From Bacteroidales bacterium (lineage in GTDB: Bacteria; Bacteroidota; Bacteroidia; Bacteroidales; UBA932), in NCBI GenBank assembly GCA_017535125.1, contig JAFXUS010000018.1:1-64000 (forward strand): a DNA stretch of 64,000 bases, in the 5' to 3' direction. Of the stretch, positions 8,809-16,093 are shown piece after piece. The notes beneath the pieces were generated by a model, which was not told the origin of the DNA, did not search any database, and saw only the letters and a list, made by a program, of their open reading frames with translations. The position numbers were made by a program, and so were the translations under genes. Positions within the stretch are counted from its first letter, which is position 1. Each line of letters opens with the position of its first letter.

Positions 8809-9767
8809 AGGCTTTCCAGCATGCGTTTCATCACCACCTGGGCGGAGACGGCGCGGTTGGCAGCCTCGGGAATCACCAGGCTCGTAGGTGCGTCGATCAC
8901 CTCGTCGGAGACGATCATGTTGCGCCGCACGGGCAGGCAGTGCATGAAATAAGCGTTATTGGTGACGGCCATGTGCTTCGCGTCCACCGTCCAGCTCATG
9001 TCCTTGCTCAGGATCTGGCCGTACTGCGCGGGGTTCGTGACGCCCGGGCAGCTCCAGTTCTTGGCATAGACGAAGTCCGCGCCTTCCAGCGCCTTCATCT
9101 GGTCGTATTCCACGGGCGCGTTTCCCGCGAAAGCGGGATCCAGCTCGTAGCCGCGGGGATGCGTGATCACGAAGTCCACGTCCGCCGCGTTCATCCATTC
9201 CGCGAAGGAGTTCGGCACGGCCTGGGGGAGCGCCCGCGGATGCGGGGCCCAGGTCAGCACCACCTTGGGGCGCTTTTTCTTCTTGTATTCCTCGATCGTG
9301 ATGAGGTCCGCAAAGGCCTGGCAGGGGTGCACGGTGGCGGATTCGAGGCTGATGACGGGCTTGCCGCCATACTCCACGAACTGCTTCAGCACCGTCTCGC
9401 TGTAGTCGAATTCCCGGTCCTGCAGGCCCGCGAAAGAGCGGATGCCGATGAGGTCGCAGTAGCTGGTCATCACGGGGATGGCCTCGCGCAGGTGCTCGGA
9501 CTTGTCGCCGTCCATCACGACGCCCATTTCGGTCTCCAGCTTCCAGCTGTCCTGGCCGATGTTGAGCACGATGGGACTCATGCCCAGGTTGAGCGCCGCT
9601 TTCTGGCTGCTCAGGCGGGTGCGCAGGCTGCTGTTGAAGAAGACCAGCATGATGGTCTTGTTCTCGCCCAGATGCTTCCAGGCAAAGGGCGTGGCCTTCA
9701 CCTGCTTGGCCTCCTCGAGCGCTGCGCCGAGGTCGCCGATATCGCTGACGTGGAAGAAGGATTTCAT
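8805..9767 (-). CDS. argF': N-acylornithine carbamoyltransferase (predicted N-succinylornithine form)
   Basis: Transfers carbamoyl phosphate to an N-acylated ornithine, the step that distinguishes Bacteroidetes and Xanthomonas arginine synthesis. The 320-aa protein has the carbamoyl-phosphate loop FFNSSLRTR (43-51), WAPHPRALPQAVPNSF, and HCLPVRRN. Residue 90, in VMDGDKSEHL, is Ser. The equivalent is Pro90 in the Bacteroides fragilis succinylornithine enzyme and Glu92 in the Xanthomonas acetylornithine enzyme. As I recall, Glu92 to Ser in the latter switches it to succinylornithine, so the succinyl pathway is predicted. It shares one base with argD (TAATG). Confidence 0.93.
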   Translation of the reverse strand: MKSFFHVSDIGDLGAALEEAKQVKATPFAWKHLGENKTIMLVFFNSSLRTRLSSQKAALNLGMSPIVLNIGQDSWKLETEMGVVMDGDKSEHLREAIPVMTSYCDLIGIRSFAGLQDREFDYSETVLKQFVEYGGKPVISLESATVHPCQAFADLITIEEYKKKKRPKVVLTWAPHPRALPQAVPNSFAEWMNAADVDFVITHPRGYELDPAFAGNAPVEYDQMKALEGADFVYAKNWSCPGVTNPAQYGQILSKDMSWTVDAKHMAVTNNAYFMHCLPVRRNMIVSDEVIDAPTSLVIPEAANRAVSAQVVMKRMLESL

Positions 9768-10891
9768 TATGCGATGACTTCGTTGAAGGCCTCCAGGAAG
9801 CGGTCGGCCTCGGCTTTCGTGAGGCAGAGCGGCGCCATGAGACGGATCATGTTCTGACCGGCCACGCCGGTGAAGATGTGCTTGTCATAGAGGAGCGCCT
9901 GCCGCAGGGGCGCGACGTTCTCGTTGAATTCGATGCCGAGCATCAGGCCCTTGCCGCGCACTTCCTTGATGCGGGGGCTCTTGGGCAGCGATTCCTTGAT
10001 ATAGTCGCCGACCGCGAGGGCGTTGGCCATCAGGCCTTCCTGCTCGATGATGTCCAGGACGGCCAGGGCGCCCGCGCAGGCGAGATAATTGCCGCCGAAG
10101 GTGGTGCCGAGCATGCCCTTGCGGGCCTGGAATTTCGGGGAAATGAGGATGCCGCCGCAGGGGAAGCCGTTGGCGATACCCTTGCCCATGGTGATGATGT
10201 CCGGCTTGATGCCGGCCCACTTGTGAGCGAAGAATTTGCCCGTACGGCCGTAACCGCTCTGCACCTCGTCGAGGATGAGCGCGGCGCCGTACTGGTCGCA
10301 CATGCGGCGGAGTGCCTGCATGAAACCGTTGGTCGGGACGTGGATGCCGCCGCAGCCCTGGATGCCCTCGATGATGACGCCGGCCACGCCTCCCTTCGCC
10401 AGCTCATCCAGCACGGCGTCGCCGTCGTTCAGGTCCACGAAGGTCACGCGATGGTGCGCGTTGAAGGGGGAGACGATGGCGGGGTTGTCCGTCAGTGCCA
10501 CGGCACCCGACGTGCGGCCGTGGAAGCTGCGCCGGAAGGCGATGATGCGGTCCTTGCCGGTGTGGAAGGACGCCAGTTTGGCGGCGTTCTCGTTGGATTC
10601 CGCGCCGCTGTTGTCCAGGAAGAGGGAATAATCCTCATAGCCGCTGACTTCGCCGATCCGGCGGGCCAGCTCCTCCTGCAGCGGGTTGCGGACGCTGTTG
10701 GAGTAGAAGCCGATCTTGTTCAGCTGGTCGGTCAGGGCCGCCACGTAGTGCGGATGGCAGTGACCGACGGAAATGACGGCATGTCCGCCGTAGAGGTCGA
10801 GGTATTCCTGCCCCTTGTCATCCCAAACAGTGCAGCCTTTCGCCCGCACCGGCGTGACGTTGAAGAGGGAATAGACGTCGAATAAGTTCAT
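9767..10891 (-). CDS. argD: N-acylornithine aminotransferase
   Basis: PLP-dependent class III transaminase that converts N-acylglutamate semialdehyde to N-acylornithine. Of 374 aa, the PLP lysine is Lys237 in TMGKGIANGFPCGG, the aspartate motif is ILDEVQSGYGRTG (206-218), and DNSGAESNENAAK binds the cofactor phosphate. It is complete. The stop codon overlaps the argF' start by one base and it lies 6 bp after argC. Confidence 0.95.
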   Translation of the reverse strand: MNLFDVYSLFNVTPVRAKGCTVWDDKGQEYLDLYGGHAVISVGHCHPHYVAALTDQLNKIGFYSNSVRNPLQEELARRIGEVSGYEDYSLFLDNSGAESNENAAKLASFHTGKDRIIAFRRSFHGRTSGAVALTDNPAIVSPFNAHHRVTFVDLNDGDAVLDELAKGGVAGVIIEGIQGCGGIHVPTNGFMQALRRMCDQYGAALILDEVQSGYGRTGKFFAHKWAGIKPDIITMGKGIANGFPCGGILISPKFQARKGMLGTTFGGNYLACAGALAVLDIIEQEGLMANALAVGDYIKESLPKSPRIKEVRGKGLMLGIEFNENVAPLRQALLYDKHIFTGVAGQNMIRLMAPLCLTKAEADRFLEAFNEVIA

Positions 10892-10897
10892 GTTGCG

Positions 10898-11863
10898 CTA
10901 AAATGCTGATGCCTTCAGCCTGAGGCCCGTGGTCTCGGGAATACCGAAAATCAAATTCATGTTCTGGACCGCCTGGCCGGACGCTCCCTTGAGGAGGTTG
11001 TCGATCACGGAGGAGACGACCAGCGTGCCGTCGTGCACCTCGGGGGCCACGATGGCCTTGTTGGTGTTGACCACCTGCTTGAGGTCCACCGGACGGTCGG
11101 AGACGAAAGTGAACGCCGCATCGGCGTAATAGTTCTGATAGAGCGCGAGCGCCTCGTCTCCGCTCAGCGGCGTGTCCACCGTGACGGAGGCGAAGATGCC
11201 GCGGGCGAAGTTGCCCCGCATCGGGACGAACTGGATGGAGATTCGCCGATCGGGGTCGGCGAATGACGATAAGTTGCGGCAGATCTCTTTCAGATGCTGG
11301 TGCTCGAACACCTTGTAGGTCGAGAGGTTGTCCGTACGCCAGCTGAAGTGCGTGGTCGCGGCGGGCTTGACGCCCGCGCCCGTGGAGCCGGTAATGGCCG
11401 TCACGTGCACCGTGGACTGCAGCAGGCCCGCCTTGGCCAGCGGCAGCAGCGCCAGCTGAATGGCCGTCGCAAAGCAGCCCGGGTTGGCGATTTTGCGCGC
11501 CGCGCGGATCTTGTCGCGCTGCCACTCCGGCAAACCGTAAACGTAGCCCTCGGACTCGTCGCGGTAGTCCTGCGCCAGGTCCACGACCTTCAGGCCGGCG
11601 GGCAGGGCGTTCTGCTCCCAGAATTCCCGGCTCTTGCCGTGCGCCGAGCAGAGGAAGAGCACGTCCACAGCGTTCAGGTCATAGCTGTCGCTGAAGCGCA
11701 GCTGCGTGTCCCCGAAGAGGCCGCCGTGCACGTCGTAGAGGTAATTGCCGGCGTTGCTGGTCGAGTGCACGAAAACGATCTCCACCTCCGGGTGATTCAC
11801 CAGGATGCGGAGGAGTTCGCCCGCCGTGTAGCCGGCGCCGCCGATGATGCCGACCTTAATCAT
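10898..11863 (-). CDS. argC: N-acyl-gamma-glutamyl-phosphate reductase, carrying an in-frame palindromic repeat
   Basis: Reduces N-acylglutamyl phosphate to the semialdehyde with NADPH. The 321-aa protein starts with the Rossmann motif GIIGGAGYTAGELL; the catalytic Cys130 is in ANPGCFATA, and THFSWRTDN and FVPMRGNFARG follow. Residues 199-209 (SSFADPDRRIS) are encoded by a 33-bp palindrome identical to one in murF, lying in a surface loop before the conserved VPMRGNF. The overall length is normal, so the repeat may have replaced loop sequence rather than only lengthened it. The start overlaps argG by 8 bp. Confidence 0.95.
   Translation of the reverse strand: MIKVGIIGGAGYTAGELLRILVNHPEVEIVFVHSTSNAGNYLYDVHGGLFGDTQLRFSDSYDLNAVDVLFLCSAHGKSREFWEQNALPAGLKVVDLAQDYRDESEGYVYGLPEWQRDKIRAARKIANPGCFATAIQLALLPLAKAGLLQSTVHVTAITGSTGAGVKPAATTHFSWRTDNLSTYKVFEHQHLKEICRNLSSFADPDRRISIQFVPMRGNFARGIFASVTVDTPLSGDEALALYQNYYADAAFTFVSDRPVDLKQVVNTNKAIVAPEVHDGTLVVSSVIDNLLKGASGQAVQNMNLIFGIPETTGLRLKASAF
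11237..11269 (-). repeat. 33-bp palindromic element inside argC
   Basis: Arms attcgccg (11241-11248) and cggcgaat (11257-11264) form an 8-bp perfect stem with an 8-base loop, flanked by ggag and gacga. All 33 bases are identical to 31289-31321 in murF and are read in the same frame as eleven codons, SSFADPDRRIS. Identity stops abruptly on both sides. Confidence 0.85.
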
Positions 11864-13070
11864 TGCCCTTGAATTCGTCTTTGTGGTTGCCGTAATAGAC
11901 GCGCAGCGGGGTGGAGGTCACCTTGATGAAGCCCTTGGCTTCCTCGGCCGTCCAGCCCTTCTGGGTCTCGCCGTACTCGCCAAGCTTGCTCTTGACGAGG
12001 TCGTCGGGGGAGTCCACGCCCACGGTGGAGAAGCCGTAGGGGCGCAGCTCGAGGGTCACGGTGCCGTTCACGTTGCGCTGGCTGCTCTCGAGCATGGCCT
12101 CGATGTCCCGCATCACGGGCTCGAGGTACTGGCTCTCATGCAGGAACATGCCGTACCAGTTGGCCACCTGGTCCTTCCAGTATTGCTGCCACTTGGAGAG
12201 GGTGAATTTCTCCAGGAACTTGTGGGCGCCGATGATGAGCATCGGGGCTGCGGCTTCGAAGCCCACGCGACCTTTGATGCCGATGATGGTGTCGCCAACG
12301 TGCATGTCGCGGCCGATGCCGTACGGGGCGCCGATGGCCTCGACGGCCTGGATGGCAGCGATCTTGTCGCTGTAGTCCTTGCCGTTCACGCTCTTGAGCT
12401 CGCCCTTCTCGAAGCCAAGGCTGAGGATCTCGGAGCCGCTCTTGCCGACCTGCTTGAGGTAAGCGCTTTCAGGCAGACCCTGCCTGGAATCCAGGATCTC
12501 GCCGCCGCAGATGGAGGTGCCCCAGATGCCGACGTTGTAGGAATATTTCAGCTTCGCGAAATCAGCGTTGAATCCGTGCGCGTTGAGATAATCGACCTCG
12601 TCCTTGCGGCTGAGGTTGCCGTCGCGGGTTAGGGTGATGATTTCCATATTCGGGCACATGACCAGGAAGGTCATGTCGAAACGGACCTGGTCGTTGCCGG
12701 CGCCCGTGGAGCCGTGCGCGATGGCATCCGCGCCGATCTCATTGGCGTAGCGTGCGATGGCCATGCCCTGGAAAATGCGCTCCGAGGACACGGAGATGGG
12801 GTAGGTGCCGTTGCGGAGCACGTTGCCGTAAATCATGTACTTGAGGCTCTTGGCGTAGTACTCCTGCGTGACGTCGAGGGTCACGTATTTCGTCGCGCCC
12901 AGCTTGTAGGCATTCTCTTCGTTGGTCTTCAGCTGTTCGGGGCTGAAGCCGCCGGTGTTGGCGCAGGCCGCGTGGACCTCGTAGCCCTTTTCCCTGGCGA
13001 GGTACATCACAGTGTAGGAGGTGTCCAGGCCTCCGCTGAATGCGACAACGACTTTTTTCTTCTTTTCCAT
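11856..13070 (-). CDS. argG: Argininosuccinate synthase
   Basis: Joins citrulline and aspartate using ATP. The 404-aa protein begins MEKKKKVVVAFSGGLDTS, where AFSGGLDTS is the PP-loop of the family; AHGSTGAGNDQVRFD and GIGRDMHVGD contact citrulline and aspartate. It belongs to the Bacteroidetes-type group in which argG leads the arginine run. Upstream, a short palindromic repeat separates it from the GNAT gene; downstream it overlaps argC by 8 bp. Confidence 0.95.
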   Translation of the reverse strand: MEKKKKVVVAFSGGLDTSYTVMYLAREKGYEVHAACANTGGFSPEQLKTNEENAYKLGATKYVTLDVTQEYYAKSLKYMIYGNVLRNGTYPISVSSERIFQGMAIARYANEIGADAIAHGSTGAGNDQVRFDMTFLVMCPNMEIITLTRDGNLSRKDEVDYLNAHGFNADFAKLKYSYNVGIWGTSICGGEILDSRQGLPESAYLKQVGKSGSEILSLGFEKGELKSVNGKDYSDKIAAIQAVEAIGAPYGIGRDMHVGDTIIGIKGRVGFEAAAPMLIIGAHKFLEKFTLSKWQQYWKDQVANWYGMFLHESQYLEPVMRDIEAMLESSQRNVNGTVTLELRPYGFSTVGVDSPDDLVKSKLGEYGETQKGWTAEEAKGFIKVTSTPLRVYYGNHKDEFKGND

Positions 13071-13093
13071 ATCTGTTTTCTTTTATTACTTGT

Positions 13094-13121
13094 TCGTCAT
13101 TCCCGACTCAATCGGGAATCT
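13094..13121. repeat. Palindromic element between GNAT and argG
   Basis: The sequence attcccga-ctcaa-tcgggaat (13099-13119) is an 8-bp perfect hairpin flanked by ttcgtc and ct, the same outer bases as the in-gene elements (tcgtcattc ... gaatct). It covers part of the stop codon of the GNAT gene. A second small hairpin, attcacc-cggat-ggtgaat, adjoins it at 13122-13140 inside the end of that gene. Confidence 0.7.
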
Positions 13122-13680
13122 ATTCACCCGGATGGTGAATTTCCAGATGCTCCTGCGGATCATACAGCAGACCCGTGCAGATGCACATCTTGTAGTCGTG
13201 GCTCTCGAGGATGTCGAAATGGCGGCAGCCCTCGCAGCCTTTCCAGAACTCAGGATCGTCCGTGAGCTCGGTGTAGGGGACAGGACGGAAACCGAATTCG
13301 TAGTTCATCTTCATCACGGCAGCGCCGGTGGTGATGGAGAAGATCTTGGCGTCCGGGAAGAGCTTGCGGGACAGGATGAAGGTCTGCTCCTTGATGCGCT
13401 TGGCGATACCCATGCCGCGGAATTTGTGCGCGACGATGAGACCGGAGTTGGCGACGAAGCTCTTGCCGCCCCAGGATTCGATGTAGGAGAAGCCGGCGAA
13501 TTCGCCCTCGTCCGAGACGGCGATCACGGCCTTGCCGGCCCGGATCTTTTCATTGATGTACTCCGGCGTACGTTTGGCGATACCGGTCTTGCGCTCCAGC
13601 GAAGAAATGTAGATTTCCTGACAGATTTCTTCTGCAAATCGGGTGTGGCTCTCATCAGCCACCATGACGTTGATGTTCAT
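13120..13680 (-). CDS. GNAT N-acyltransferase, candidate N-acylglutamate synthase (first arginine gene)
   Basis: The 186-aa single-domain acetyltransferase fold shows the acyl-CoA loop KFRGMGIAKRIK at 86-97. It is the promoter-proximal gene of the arginine operon, which otherwise lacks any enzyme for step one, acylation of glutamate, so argA-like activity is a reasonable inference but not shown. Unusual for a GNAT, the C-terminus has a Cys cluster: Cys149, Cys152 (CEGC) and Cys166, Cys168 (CIC), which could bind metal. The alternative is an unrelated N-acetyltransferase that travels with argG in Bacteroidetes. Confidence 0.75.
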   Translation of the reverse strand: MNINVMVADESHTRFAEEICQEIYISSLERKTGIAKRTPEYINEKIRAGKAVIAVSDEGEFAGFSYIESWGGKSFVANSGLIVAHKFRGMGIAKRIKEQTFILSRKLFPDAKIFSITTGAAVMKMNYEFGFRPVPYTELTDDPEFWKGCEGCRHFDILESHDYKMCICTGLLYDPQEHLEIHHPGE

Positions 13681-13774
13681 TGCTATACAATAAGGCCCCT
13701 AATGGCAAGACAAACCGAGATTGTCAATTGCAATTATTGGGCGAAAATTCATAATGATTGGGATTACCGAATTT

Positions 13775-13812
13775 CCGAAGATGTGGGAGGGTTCTACGCC
13801 TCCTATCTTCGG
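13775..13812 (-). promoter_or_regulatory. Hairpin in the arginine operon leader
   Basis: In the roughly 170-nt leader between promoter and first gene, an 8-bp perfect stem (CCGAAGAT with ATCTTCGG) encloses a second stem (GGAGG with CCTCC). No known riboswitch class was recognised. It may be an attenuation or stability structure. Confidence 0.5.
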
Positions 13813-13854
13813 TCTCGTCTGGAGCTCTGGTAACACACGCATAACATAACGCTA

Positions 13855-13885
13855 CAAAGATAAATAAAAAATTTAAATATCCAAT
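13855..13885 (-). promoter_or_regulatory. Promoter of the arginine/carbamoyl-phosphate operon
   Basis: Minus-strand -7 box TATCTTTG at 13855-13862 with an ATTGG-like -33 region around 13881-13885, about 19-20 bp upstream. No other consensus -7 box was noticed between here and argG. Confidence 0.65.
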
Positions 13886-13906
13886 GCTCAGGCGCAAATA
13901 TCCGTA

Positions 13907-13955
13907 CATAAAACAGTTATCGAGCGCATGGAACAAGATCCAGGCGCCCGATAAC
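13907..13955 (-). terminator. Terminator after the patB operon
   Basis: On the minus strand GTTATCG (13949-13955) pairs with CGATAAC (13916-13922), extended by GGCGC/GCGC, and is followed by TGTTTTATG. It lies between the end of the nitroreductase gene and the arginine promoter, where a terminator is expected. Confidence 0.5.
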
Positions 13956-13976
13956 AAATAGAAAGCAGGTTGTATC

Positions 13977-14609
13977 CTACCAGCGGTCGTAGTGGATGTT
14001 TTCCGGTTTCCACTTGTCTTTCGGCTGGTCGTCGCCCGCGGGGTAGCCGACCGGCACGATGCAGTACGGCGTCACGTTGGCGGGAAGTCCGAGCGCTTCG
14101 CGGGTCGGAGCCATCCGGTCGTCATAGGGGTAGCAGGCCGTCCACACGGCGCCCAGTCCGATTGCCTCGGCAGCGAGCAGCAGGTTCTCCGTGGCAGCGG
14201 CGCAGTCGGCCGTCCAGTTTCCATTTTCAACTTCTACGGTCGCAGCGTCCGGCTGGCCGAACGGCGGGCGGGACATCGTGGTCTGGCCGCAGACGACGAA
14301 CACCACCGGCGCCTGGGCGATCATGCCGCCGCGCGGGCCCGCCAGGGCATCCTTGACCGCCTGGTCCGTGACGACCACGAAACGCCAGGGTTGCAGGTTC
14401 ATGCCCGTCGGCGCTGCCATCGCAGCCCGGAGCAGCGTCTCGATCTGCTCAGGCGAGACCGCCTGGTCTGTGTAGGAGCGGACGCTCTTGCGGTTCGCTA
14501 TCGTCTCCAGCGCGGACTTTTCCGTTGCCGTCTGTTTCGGCGCGCAGGCTCCGGCGATCCCCGCCACAGCCACCGCCAGCAATAAGATTCTCAGTGCTTT
14601 CATATACAT
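13977..14609 (-). CDS. Nitroreductase family lipoprotein
   Basis: FMN-dependent nitroreductase fold of 210 aa: RKSVRSY near 40 binds FMN phosphate, and AAPTGMNLQPWRFVVV is the second family motif. The N-terminus is hydrophobic and ends in AGAC (Cys22 from Met1), so the enzyme is probably lipid-anchored outside the cytoplasm, which is unusual because most family members are cytosolic. Met3 (MKALRI) is an equally good start. It lies 7 bp after the 5'-nucleotidase-like gene, in the same operon. The substrate is unknown. Confidence 0.82.
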   Translation of the reverse strand: MYMKALRILLLAVAVAGIAGACAPKQTATEKSALETIANRKSVRSYTDQAVSPEQIETLLRAAMAAPTGMNLQPWRFVVVTDQAVKDALAGPRGGMIAQAPVVFVVCGQTTMSRPPFGQPDAATVEVENGNWTADCAAATENLLLAAEAIGLGAVWTACYPYDDRMAPTREALGLPANVTPYCIVPVGYPAGDDQPKDKWKPENIHYDRW

Positions 14610-14616
14610 TTGTGGT

Positions 14617-16089
14617 TTATTTGATGACGATTCGTTCTTCCTTGTCCACGCGGATGAGGGGGACGCCGCTCATGCGCTCTTCGATGATGATGTAGTCCGA
14701 AGATGACAGCGTCTTGACGGGGCCGTTCTTCTTGATGTCCTCCTTGTCGAGATGGAGGAAATTATCAATATTGTTGTAGTGGAAGTCGCCCATGGCGATT
14801 TTGATCAGGTCGTCGTCCCCGACGGCACGACCGTTCAGTTCGAGCGTCTCGATGCGGTGCTCCTTCTGGTTATAGACGACCTTGACGCCCCGGGACAACT
14901 GGTAGAATTCGCCGCCGTCGTCGGGCGCATCGATGGACTCGTCCCGGAACATCCAGAGGAGGGCATCACGGAACTGCTTGCCGGTCAGTTTGTATTCGAC
15001 GACCTTGTTGTCGTAGGGGAAGACCTTCCGCAGGTCGCCCTTCGTGACGACCTCGCCCAGCCGTTCACCGCGGATGGCGCCGCTGGAGATCATGACAATA
15101 TCGACGCCGGTGCCTTCTTTGACGATGTCGGTGAAGAGATGGCCGAGCGTTGAATCCCGATTCCGGCGAGTCTGCGTATAGACACCGTCGAGGCGGGTCA
15201 GGACCTGCTCGTAAACCGCGTCCGTGATGGATTTGTAGTTCGCCACCACGCGCTCCAGTTCGAGGTCTCTCGGGCAGTTTTCCTCGGTAATGGGGATGAG
15301 TTTCCAAGTATAGGAAGCGATGGAATTCGTGTCCGTGTCGATGAGCAGGTCGAAGCGTCCGATCTGGTCAGTGCCGACGGCGGCCTGGACGATGGGAATG
15401 CCGGCCACGACGGCGGGCTTGTCGATCAGCGTATGCGAGTGGCCACCGATGATCAGGTCCACACCCCAGTCCGGATCCAGCTGCGCGGCCAGTTTCTGGT
15501 CGTTCTCATAGCCGATATGCGTCAGCAGGACGGTCAGGTCGATGTCGACGGTCTGGTAGGCCATGCAGATGCGCCCCACTTCCTCGGCGGCGTCCTTGAT
15601 GCCGACGAGCGTGCTGATCAGCTTCTCGTTGCGCGTGTATTCCAGCACATCCTCGGTCAGGATGCCGATGAACATGATCTTCATGCCGTCGATCTCGATG
15701 ATCTTGTGGGAATGGAAGAGGCGGGTGCCGTTGCTGGTCAGGAACATGTTGGCGTTGATGATCGGGAACTTGGCGCATTTCTCCAAAAAAAGGAGGTGGG
15801 CGAGTCCGTAGTCAACCTCATGGTTGCCCAGCGTGACCACGTCGGGCGCCAACAAGTTCATGATTTCGATGGTGGAGATGCCTCTGTATTCCTGGTCGAT
15901 CAGCGATCCTTTGAACATGTCGCCGGAAATGGCGTAGAGCACGTTCTTCTCTTCTTTCCGGACCTTGGAGATATAACCGGACAGCATGGAAACGCCGCCG
16001 GTCAGCTTCTCGTCGACTTTTTCGGCAAGGAAATCTCCGTGCAGATCGTTCGAATGCAACAGCGTAAGGGTCTTTTTCATAGATATCAT
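14617..16089 (-). CDS. 5'-nucleotidase / UDP-sugar hydrolase family metallophosphatase
   Basis: A 490-aa two-domain protein. The N-terminal calcineurin-like phosphoesterase shows HSNDLHGDF, SGDMFKGS, GNHEVDYG and GGHSHT metal-site motifs. The C-terminal 5'-nucleotidase substrate domain starts near 300 (RNRDSTLGHLFTDI, FPYDNKVVEYKLTG). There is no signal peptide, so unlike UshA it appears cytoplasmic. Met4 (MKKTLTLLHSND) is the better start, at 16080, because homology begins there. It lies between the aminotransferase and the nitroreductase with gaps of 4 and 7 bp, hence one transcript. Confidence 0.88.
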   Translation of the reverse strand: MISMKKTLTLLHSNDLHGDFLAEKVDEKLTGGVSMLSGYISKVRKEEKNVLYAISGDMFKGSLIDQEYRGISTIEIMNLLAPDVVTLGNHEVDYGLAHLLFLEKCAKFPIINANMFLTSNGTRLFHSHKIIEIDGMKIMFIGILTEDVLEYTRNEKLISTLVGIKDAAEEVGRICMAYQTVDIDLTVLLTHIGYENDQKLAAQLDPDWGVDLIIGGHSHTLIDKPAVVAGIPIVQAAVGTDQIGRFDLLIDTDTNSIASYTWKLIPITEENCPRDLELERVVANYKSITDAVYEQVLTRLDGVYTQTRRNRDSTLGHLFTDIVKEGTGVDIVMISSGAIRGERLGEVVTKGDLRKVFPYDNKVVEYKLTGKQFRDALLWMFRDESIDAPDDGGEFYQLSRGVKVVYNQKEHRIETLELNGRAVGDDDLIKIAMGDFHYNNIDNFLHLDKEDIKKNGPVKTLSSSDYIIIEERMSGVPLIRVDKEERIVIK

Positions 16090-16093
16090 TACA

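Noticed and set aside
13724..13957. A 77-codon minus-strand frame before the arginine operon
   Set aside because: It spans the operon promoter, the leader hairpin and part of a terminator, has no family resemblance and an unlikely composition.
15140..15175. gaatcccgattccggcgagtc in the 5'-nucleotidase gene as another palindromic insertion
   Set aside because: It lacks the tcattc/gaatctcc ends and long arms, and the encoded RNRDSTLGHL aligns with a conserved family segment, so nothing was inserted.
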